From positions 1 to 11,864 of the forward strand of contig JBKPCR010000090.1 of assembly GCA_046727435.1 (NCBI GenBank): a stretch of 11,864 bases of DNA, written 5' to 3'. The notes under the pieces are model-generated. The model saw only the letters and a list, made by a program, of their open reading frames with translations, did no database searches and was not told the origin of the DNA. Numbering within the stretch: the stretch's first letter is position 1; every line of letters starts with the position of its first letter. Shown here piece by piece: positions 6,527 to 11,864 of this stretch. Source of the stretch: CAVPRW01 sp046727435 [NCBI: bacterium]. Its GTDB lineage: Bacteria > Tectomicrobia > Entotheonellia > J063. A program made the position numbers and the translations under genes.

Positions 6527-8224
6527 TCACATTTCCTCTGGGGCCTTGATGCCAAGCATAGTTAATCCGCTGTCGATCACGGTTTGCACGCTTTTTACCA
6601 GCCACAATCGCGCCTCGCGCACGGCGGTGTCATCAGTCAAGATGCGGTGATTGTGGTAGTATTTGTTGAAGTGCTCGGACAGCGTGAGCAGGTAATCGGT
6701 CACGAAGAACGGTTCGGAGTTCTCAGCGGCACGCCGCAGGACAGCTGGGTAGTCAGTCAGTAGCCGCACCAGGTCAAAGGCCTCATTTTGCGTCAAAGGG
6801 CTATAGTCGACATCGGGTCGTAGCGGCTGATCCGCTTTGCGGAGCACACTGCACGCACGGGCATGAGTGTACTGCACGTACGGGCCGGTCTCCCCCTCGA
6901 AGGTAAGCACCTTCTCCCACTCGAAATTGACATCCTTGACGCGCCGTGTGCTCAGGTCGGTGAAGATGACAGCCCCGATCCCCACCGCTTCCGCTACTTG
7001 GCGTTTGTTAGGCAGTTCAGGGTTTTTCTCGTGCACAATCTGTTCAGCCAGCTCAACGGCGCGATCCAGCACATCTTCCAGAAAGATGATGTTGCCGCGG
7101 CGTGTGCCCATCTTCTCGTCATGAAAACGTATCAATCCGAAGTCGACGTGGACGCAATCTTGCGCCCAGGGAAACCCCATCAGCTCCAAGACTTTGAACA
7201 CCTGCTGAAAATGCAGGCGCTGGTCCGCCCCCACCACGTAGAGCATCTTCCAGAAGCCATAGGTCTCATGGCGGTACATCGCCGCGGCCAGATCGCGGGT
7301 GGCGTACAGGGTCGCTTCGTCCTTTTTACGCAACAGGCAGGGGGGCATATTATAGGGATGGAGATCGACGATGAGTGCCTCGTCGCTGACACTCACGAGG
7401 CCAGCCTGCCGAATGCGCTCGATAGTTGAGTCCAGGTAGGGCTCGTAGAAGCTCTCTCCAGCCTGCGAATCGAAGCTGATGCCCAGTCGCTCGTAGATGC
7501 GCGCGAACTCCTGTAGGCTGAGGTCACGAAAACGTTGCCAAATGGCCCGCGCTTCTGGGTCGCCATCCTCCAAACGTTTGAACCAACCACGCGCCTCATC
7601 TTCCAGCTCGGAATCGGTTTCGACCTCGGCGTGAAAGCGCACGTAGAGATCATACAGGGTTTGAACGGCATGGGTCGTCAGGTCCGTTTCATTGCCCCAA
7701 TGTTTGAATGCTACGATGAGTTTCCCAAATTGGGTACCCCAATCGCCCAGATGGTTAATGCGCATGACCCGATAACCTAGATGGTCGTGGATGCGATACA
7801 GCGCGTTACCAATGACCGTGGAGCGTAAATGCCCCACGCCAAAAGGTTTAGCGATGTTCGGGGAAGAGTAATCGACAACGACCGTCTTGCCCACGCCCTC
7901 TGTCGATTTGCCATATCCACTGCCTTGCTCAAGGATAGCCCCCAGACCGGCACGCGTATAGGCCAGGCGATCGACGAAGAAATTCACGTAGGGTCCAGCG
8001 GCACGCGCTTCTTTGATCAGTGCCGTCGACTGAAACGCGGTCGCAAGCTCGGTGGCGATCGCCTGCGGCGCTTTGCGCAGCGTTTTGGCAAGCGGAAAGC
8101 AGGGGAAGGCGTAATCACCAAGTTCTACCGACGGGGGTACTTCGATGGCCCGCTGAAACTCAGCTTCATCGAGTGGCACATGGGACTTTAGATACTGGAT
8201 GATCTGGTCACGAAAAGCGTTCAT
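6527..8224 (-). CDS. argS: Arginyl-tRNA synthetase
   Basis: A 565-residue class I aminoacyl-tRNA synthetase, full length, which charges tRNA-Arg with arginine in the cytosol. The N-terminal Add1 tRNA-recognition domain (about 1-105) includes 'GDYAFPCFPLAK' and 'GPYVNFF'. The catalytic domain starts at 'VVDYSSPNIAKPF', with the HIGH-type motif 'GVGHLRST' (129-136) and then 'INHLGDWGTQFGKL'. 'YATRDLAAA' (307-315) is an ArgRS hallmark. The KMSKS-type loop is 'KMGTRRGN' (371-378), with Gly in place of the usual Ser. The C-terminal anticodon-binding domain has 'YVQYTHARACSVLRK' and ends '...MLGIKAPEEM', as is usual. The ATG overlaps the serS stop (ATGA, 8221-8224), so translation is probably coupled to serS. 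The heptamer inverted repeat follows the gene. Confidence 0.98.
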   Translation of the reverse strand: MNAFRDQIIQYLKSHVPLDEAEFQRAIEVPPSVELGDYAFPCFPLAKTLRKAPQAIATELATAFQSTALIKEARAAGPYVNFFVDRLAYTRAGLGAILEQGSGYGKSTEGVGKTVVVDYSSPNIAKPFGVGHLRSTVIGNALYRIHDHLGYRVMRINHLGDWGTQFGKLIVAFKHWGNETDLTTHAVQTLYDLYVRFHAEVETDSELEDEARGWFKRLEDGDPEARAIWQRFRDLSLQEFARIYERLGISFDSQAGESFYEPYLDSTIERIRQAGLVSVSDEALIVDLHPYNMPPCLLRKKDEATLYATRDLAAAMYRHETYGFWKMLYVVGADQRLHFQQVFKVLELMGFPWAQDCVHVDFGLIRFHDEKMGTRRGNIIFLEDVLDRAVELAEQIVHEKNPELPNKRQVAEAVGIGAVIFTDLSTRRVKDVNFEWEKVLTFEGETGPYVQYTHARACSVLRKADQPLRPDVDYSPLTQNEAFDLVRLLTDYPAVLRRAAENSEPFFVTDYLLTLSEHFNKYYHNHRILTDDTAVREARLWLVKSVQTVIDSGLTMLGIKAPEEM

Positions 8225-9498
8225 TTTTTCTTTCTCTCGATGCGCTCGATCCCCCCCATATAGGGTCGCAGCACCTCCGGCACGAGGACGGAGCCATCTT
8301 CTTGCTGATAGATTTCCAGGATCGGGATGAGAATCCGTGGGGACGCGATCACTGTGTTATTCAGGGTATGGGCATAGTGCATCTGGCCCTGGCGGTCACG
8401 ATAGCGCAATTTCAATCGGCGCGCCTGAAAATCATAAAATCGCGATGCCGAGTGCGTCTCTCCATAGGTGTTTCGGCTTGGCATCCAGGTCTCGATGTCG
8501 TATTTCTTGACCTGCGCAGTACCCAGATCACCGCCACAGACATTCACCACACGATATGAGAGCTGCAGGGCTTGTATGACTTCCTCGGCATGGCGAACGA
8601 TGTGCTCATGCTCCGCGATCGATACCTGCTCATCAGCTGCGCAGATAATCACCTGCTCCACCTTATGAAACTGGTGGATGCGGTAGAGGCCTCGTGTGTC
8701 GCGTCCATAGGTGCCCGCTTCACGTCGGTAGCATGCCGACATCCCGACGTAGCGTTTGGGCAACTCGGCTTCGCTCAAAATCTCGTCATAGTGATACGCG
8801 GTTAATGGCACCTCAGCCGTACCGATCAGGTTCACCGCATCCTTCTCGACGCGATAGGCCTGCTCCTCACCGCCAGGGAAATAGGCGGTGCCAATCATCG
8901 CCTCATCCTTCACCAGGTGAGGCACCAGCAGGGGGGTGAATCCCCTACGCATCATGTGATCCAACGTAAAGCGCAGCACCGCCAACTCCAGGAGCACCGC
9001 TTCATTTTTGAGGTAATAGGTCCGCGTACCGGCGATCCTGACCGCGCGCTTGATGTCGATGAGGTCAAGTGCTTCGCCGAGCTCGACATGATCGCGCGGG
9101 GTGAAGGAGAAGGTGGGTGGCTCTCCCCAACGTCGAATCTCGACATTATCCGCCTCGGTGAGACCCTCAGGGACATCGGCAGCCGGCACATTGGGAACCT
9201 GTAGCATCAACTGCTCGAATTCTGCCTGGAGCGGTGCCAAGGCCGCCTCACTGTGCCTGAGTTGCTCGGTGAGGCCCCGGGTTTCGGCTAGTAGAGCCTC
9301 ACGCTCGCTAGGAGGAAGGCTCGACACTGTTTTCGATTGACGATTCCGCTCGGCGCGCAATTGTTCGATCTCGGTGATGAGACCGCGTCGCTGCCGATCG
9401 ACGTCGAGCAGACGGTCGACATCCACCTGAATACGCTTTTTCTTAGCCCCGGCTTTGACCAGGTCCGGGAATTCCCGAATAAACGCGATGTCGAGCAT
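8221..9498 (-). CDS. serS: Seryl-tRNA synthetase
   Basis: A 425-residue class II aminoacyl-tRNA synthetase of full length that charges tRNA-Ser (and tRNA-Sec where present). Residues about 1-105 form the N-terminal coiled-coil arm that contacts the long variable arm of tRNA-Ser, rich in Glu, Arg and Leu. The catalytic core has 'GTAEVPL' (226-232), motif 2 'CYRREAGTYGRDTRGLYR' (256-273), 'FHKVEQ', 'KKYDIETWMPS' (331-341), 'DFQARR' (356-361) and motif 3 arginine Arg388. The region around motif 3 is unlike E. coli: 'HTLNNTVIASPR' replaces 'HTLNGSGLAVGR', and 'THSASRFYDFQ' replaces 'ISSCSNxxDFQ'. Such variants occur in some bacterial phyla. It overlaps argS by 4 bp and follows the ispH-ubiA gene by 84 bp. 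No strong ribosome binding site is seen before the ATG. Confidence 0.98.
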   Translation of the reverse strand: MLDIAFIREFPDLVKAGAKKKRIQVDVDRLLDVDRQRRGLITEIEQLRAERNRQSKTVSSLPPSEREALLAETRGLTEQLRHSEAALAPLQAEFEQLMLQVPNVPAADVPEGLTEADNVEIRRWGEPPTFSFTPRDHVELGEALDLIDIKRAVRIAGTRTYYLKNEAVLLELAVLRFTLDHMMRRGFTPLLVPHLVKDEAMIGTAYFPGGEEQAYRVEKDAVNLIGTAEVPLTAYHYDEILSEAELPKRYVGMSACYRREAGTYGRDTRGLYRIHQFHKVEQVIICAADEQVSIAEHEHIVRHAEEVIQALQLSYRVVNVCGGDLGTAQVKKYDIETWMPSRNTYGETHSASRFYDFQARRLKLRYRDRQGQMHYAHTLNNTVIASPRILIPILEIYQQEDGSVLVPEVLRPYMGGIERIERKKK

Positions 9499-9582
9499 GA
9501 TATGTTGTCTCAGGGGACCAGCTCACCAGAGCCCCAGCGGAGACAAGCCCTGAACCACGCAGGATCTATGGCAAAATCGGCT

Positions 9583-11322
9583 CTATGATCTGAAAAGAAT
9601 GCTCACCAGGGCAATGCCGCCGAAGACCAGGAAGGTTCCATCCACCAACGACTCGCTCAGGAAACGACGCGCTAGACGCTGATGGGTGATCAGGTAGGCC
9701 ACCGCCGACAGGTACCCGACACCCAACAGGAAACTTGCATGCAGCAGGCTGAGCCAACCGCTTAGAGGCGCCACGATGAAGAGCAGGCCCAGGATGGCCG
9801 TGGCACCCACAAGCAACTGCATGGTTCGCTTGATCCCGAGCACGATGGGAATGGTCTCCTTGCCGACGAGACGATCCCCTTGAATGTCGCGAATGTCCAA
9901 CAGTGTCGACCGCACAAACACCAGCAGAAAGGCCATGCAGAAGAGCGCCCCAATCTGCCACCAGAGAACTGGCGTGGCGGAACTGAGCGCCGGCAGGATC
10001 AAGGTCATCACCGCCCATGCCAGCGGCACGAACAATGTCTTGGACGTGGGGATGTCTCTCAGGCGTCGGTATTTCAAGCTGTTGGCACGCTCACCCCAAA
10101 CCAGATCAGTCTGATAAAGTCCACCCATGACCACCATCAGCGTGGTCAATGCCAGCGCTCCCCAGCCGAGGCTGAACGACATGGCGATGGCGCCTAGGCC
10201 ACATGCCAGCGCACTGGCCTGCAAGATGCCTCGGTGTTGTTGATAGAATTCGCTCCGGTTGGGATCATTGAGCTTGCCCGCTTTCACCTCCGCTAGACGA
10301 TTTAACGTATGTACGGCAAACACATAGAGCGCGGCGATGACCAGATACACCGGGGTAACTCCCTGCCCCAAGAGTTCCAAGTTGGCCAACGTCAACCCTG
10401 CCGCCCCGAGCGCAATATACAGATTGGTCAGGGTCAGAAACCTGAGCATGCGCTGCACCAGCGTCCAGCCTGTGGGACGGCGCGTTTGCGCTTGCTCGAG
10501 GCGCTCGACCACTTGCTGAATGATCCAGTTAGGGGTGGAAGCTCCGGCGGTTACCCCGACGGTCTCGCATTCGGTCAGCTTGTCGAGCTCCAACTCATCC
10601 GCGGTTTCGACATGAAACGCCGGAATGCCTTTGGAGCTGGACAACTCCACCAGGCGCTGGGTATTGCTGCTACCTTTGCCGCCGACGATGACCATGGCGT
10701 CGACCGTCTCAGCCACCTGCAACACCTCTTCCTGGCGGGTATGCGTATCGTCGCAAATGGTGTTCACCACCACGCAGTCGTCATATCTGGCCTTGAGCTG
10801 CTCCGCCACCTGATGAAACTTGATCTCGTTTGCCGTCGTCTGCGACACCAGACAAACTTTGCTCATCGGCGGCAGGCTGTCCACGTCTTCGACCGAGCTG
10901 ATCACGGTGCCATGGCCCTGGGCATAGCCCAGATGGCCGATGACTTCTGGGTGGTCCTTATGCCCCAGAATCACCAGCTGGTAGCCCTGCCCGAGATATT
11001 TCTTAATGTAGGCGTGCACTTTGGCGACCAGCGGACAGGTGCCATCACGGAACTTGACGCCACGGCTCTTCAACTCCTGTCGCGTCTCCGGCGGAATGCC
11101 GTGGGCGCGGATCACCAGAGTCGTGCCCTCTTGGAGCTCATCGAACGTATTGACCACCTTCATGCCCTTGCTGGCCAGCAGGTCCACCACCTGGGGGTTG
11201 TGAATCAAGGGGCCGAAGGTATTCACCGGGCCATCGGTATTCTCCGCCGCGTCCATGGCGATGTTCATGGTCCGGCGGACGCCCCAACAGAATCCGGCCG
11301 ATTGCGCCAGTTTAACTTTCAC
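9583..11322 (-). CDS. ispH: IspH (HMBPP reductase) fused to a UbiA-superfamily prenyltransferase
   Basis: A single 579-residue frame. Residues 1 to about 280 are a complete IspH, the [4Fe-4S] enzyme that makes IPP and DMAPP from HMBPP at the end of the MEP pathway. Cluster cysteines are Cys12 ('GFCWGV'), Cys96 ('DGTCPLV') and Cys190 ('NTICDDT'). Substrate residues are His41, His74, His124 and Glu126, plus 'GGKGSSNTQRL' and 'TAGASTPNW'. A short linker (about 281-292) leads to a hydrophobic domain with eight or nine membrane segments. Its second UbiA motif is intact, 'DIRDIQGDRLVGKETIP' (476-492), but its first Asp-rich motif is changed to 'LNRLAEVKAGKLNDP' (340-354). The start is GTG with AAGGAGG 7 nt before it. 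There is no stop or frameshift between the domains, so this is a real fusion. The prenyl acceptor is unknown. The gene lies 32 bp after dcd. Confidence 0.95.
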   Translation of the reverse strand: MKVKLAQSAGFCWGVRRTMNIAMDAAENTDGPVNTFGPLIHNPQVVDLLASKGMKVVNTFDELQEGTTLVIRAHGIPPETRQELKSRGVKFRDGTCPLVAKVHAYIKKYLGQGYQLVILGHKDHPEVIGHLGYAQGHGTVISSVEDVDSLPPMSKVCLVSQTTANEIKFHQVAEQLKARYDDCVVVNTICDDTHTRQEEVLQVAETVDAMVIVGGKGSSNTQRLVELSSSKGIPAFHVETADELELDKLTECETVGVTAGASTPNWIIQQVVERLEQAQTRRPTGWTLVQRMLRFLTLTNLYIALGAAGLTLANLELLGQGVTPVYLVIAALYVFAVHTLNRLAEVKAGKLNDPNRSEFYQQHRGILQASALACGLGAIAMSFSLGWGALALTTLMVVMGGLYQTDLVWGERANSLKYRRLRDIPTSKTLFVPLAWAVMTLILPALSSATPVLWWQIGALFCMAFLLVFVRSTLLDIRDIQGDRLVGKETIPIVLGIKRTMQLLVGATAILGLLFIVAPLSGWLSLLHASFLLGVGYLSAVAYLITHQRLARRFLSESLVDGTFLVFGGIALVSILFRS

Positions 11323-11329
11323 GAACGCG

Positions 11330-11336
11330 CCTCCTT
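11330..11336 (-). promoter_or_regulatory. Ribosome binding site that fixes the GTG start of the ispH fusion
   Basis: On the minus strand AAGGAGG, a perfect anti-16S match, is followed by 7 nt and then GTG at 11320-11322. The next codons give 'KVKLAQSAGFCWG', the normal IspH N-terminus, so the GTG is the start. Confidence 0.8.
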
Positions 11337-11354
11337 CTCAGCTCAGCAGCAGGG

Positions 11355-11864
11355 TCACACTCGTGGGATCGTGATGCCGCGCTGAAATTGATATTTCCCG
11401 CCACGGTCGGCGTATGAGACCTCACAAACCTGCTCGCTCTCCAGGAAGATCACCTGCGCGATGCCTTCGTTACTGTAAATTTTCGCCGGCAATGGTGTCG
11501 TATTGGAAATTTCGATGGTCAGATGCCCTTCCCACTCGCATTCGAGCGGTGTAATGTTGACGACAATGCCGCAGCGGGCGTACGTCGATTTGCCGATACA
11601 GATCCCCAATACTCTGCGCGGGATACGAAAATACTCCAAGGATCGTCCTAAAGCAAACGAGTTTGGCGGGATGATGCAGGATGCGCTGCGGACATCGACG
11701 AATGAGCGCGGGTCGAAATGCTTGGGATCGACGACGGTGGTATTGATATTGGTGAAGATCTTGAATTCATCGGCGATACGGATGTCGTAGCCCATCGAGG
11801 AGAGCCCGTAAGAGATCACTCCCTCACGCACCAGACGATTCTCAAAGGGCTCGATCATGCCATA
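11355..11864 (-). CDS. dcd: dCTP deaminase (5' end outside window)
   Basis: The visible 169 residues cover almost all of dCTP deaminase, which converts dCTP to dUTP for thymidylate synthesis (homotrimer, dUTPase fold). The motifs are '[20 protein letters not shown]', '[19 protein letters not shown]', '[13 protein letters not shown]' (with the active-site Ser and Arg), '[19 protein letters not shown]' (with the catalytic Glu in NEG) and '[15 protein letters not shown]'. The ATG at 11858 (in 'GMIEPF') is not the start: in relatives this sequence lies about 18 residues in, and the frame stays open to the window edge. Chain length and end suit the monofunctional DCD type, but that split cannot be settled here. 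The stop is 32 bp before the ispH-ubiA start, so the two are probably cotranscribed. Confidence 0.96.
   Translation of the reverse strand, partial: YGMIEPFENRLVREGVISYGLSSMGYDIRIADEFKIFTNINTTVVDPKHFDPRSFVDVRSASCIIPPNSFALGRSLEYFRIPRRVLGICIGKSTYARCGIVVNITPLECEWEGHLTIEISNTTPLPAKIYSNEGIAQVIFLESEQVCEVSYADRGGKYQFQRGITIPRV

Noticed and set aside
10309-11385. Long plus-strand open frame opposite ispH
   Set aside because: It is antisense to a clear IspH domain, has His/Gln/Asp-rich shadow composition and no recognisable motif.
11355-11858. dcd starting at the ATG at 11858
   Set aside because: The frame is open to the window edge and family members have about 18 more residues before this Met.

Overview
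The window is ordinary bacterial chromosome from a moderately GC-rich Gram-negative-type or otherwise deep-branching bacterium. Genes are closely packed, with clear AGGAGG-like ribosome binding sites, ATG and GTG starts, and short intergenic spaces. No tRNA, rRNA, CRISPR array, insertion sequence, phage gene or intact mobile element is visible. The mix of a catabolic oxidoreductase cluster with a housekeeping block, plus a SerRS of the 'HTLNN' type and heptamer intergenic repeats, suggests an uncultured soil or marine lineage. I would guess something like Tectomicrobia, Rokubacteria, NC10 or Chloroflexi, but that is a weak inference from memory.

Left part (1-5399). The 3' end of a SAM-dependent methyltransferase gene (+) converges on a RidA-family gene (-). 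RidA is divergent from a four-gene plus-strand run: luciferase-like flavin monooxygenase, DAO-type FAD oxidoreductase, fumarylacetoacetate-hydrolase-family enzyme, and Gfo/Idh/MocA dehydrogenase. The 237-bp divergent region carries a candidate promoter for each direction, and the rightward one overlaps a perfect 8-2-8 palindrome. The gene content suggests catabolism of a small organic molecule, possibly an amine or a ring compound, but the substrate cannot be read from the sequence. RidA could act on imines made by the FAD enzyme, although it lacks the arginine of true RidA deaminases.

Middle (5400-6526). Two gene remnants flank trpG/pabA. One is a short relic of an acyl-CoA ligase (AMP-binding family). 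The other is a HAD-hydrolase gene that has lost its middle but keeps its ribosome binding site, its motif I and its C-terminal tail. The tail overlaps the trpG start by ATGA and contains the trpG ribosome binding site. A perfect 17-bp inverted repeat built of heptamers separates this unit from argS.

Right part (6527-11864, all minus strand). In transcription order the genes are dcd (5' end outside the window), an ispH-ubiA fusion, serS and argS, a likely operon. serS and argS overlap by ATGA. The most unusual gene is the 579-residue fusion of the last MEP-pathway enzyme (IspH) to a membrane prenyltransferase of the UbiA superfamily. It would join isoprenoid precursor synthesis to a prenyl-transfer step. 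No complete new multi-gene system was identified; the best leads are this fusion, the decaying HAD-trpG junction and the palindromic promoter.
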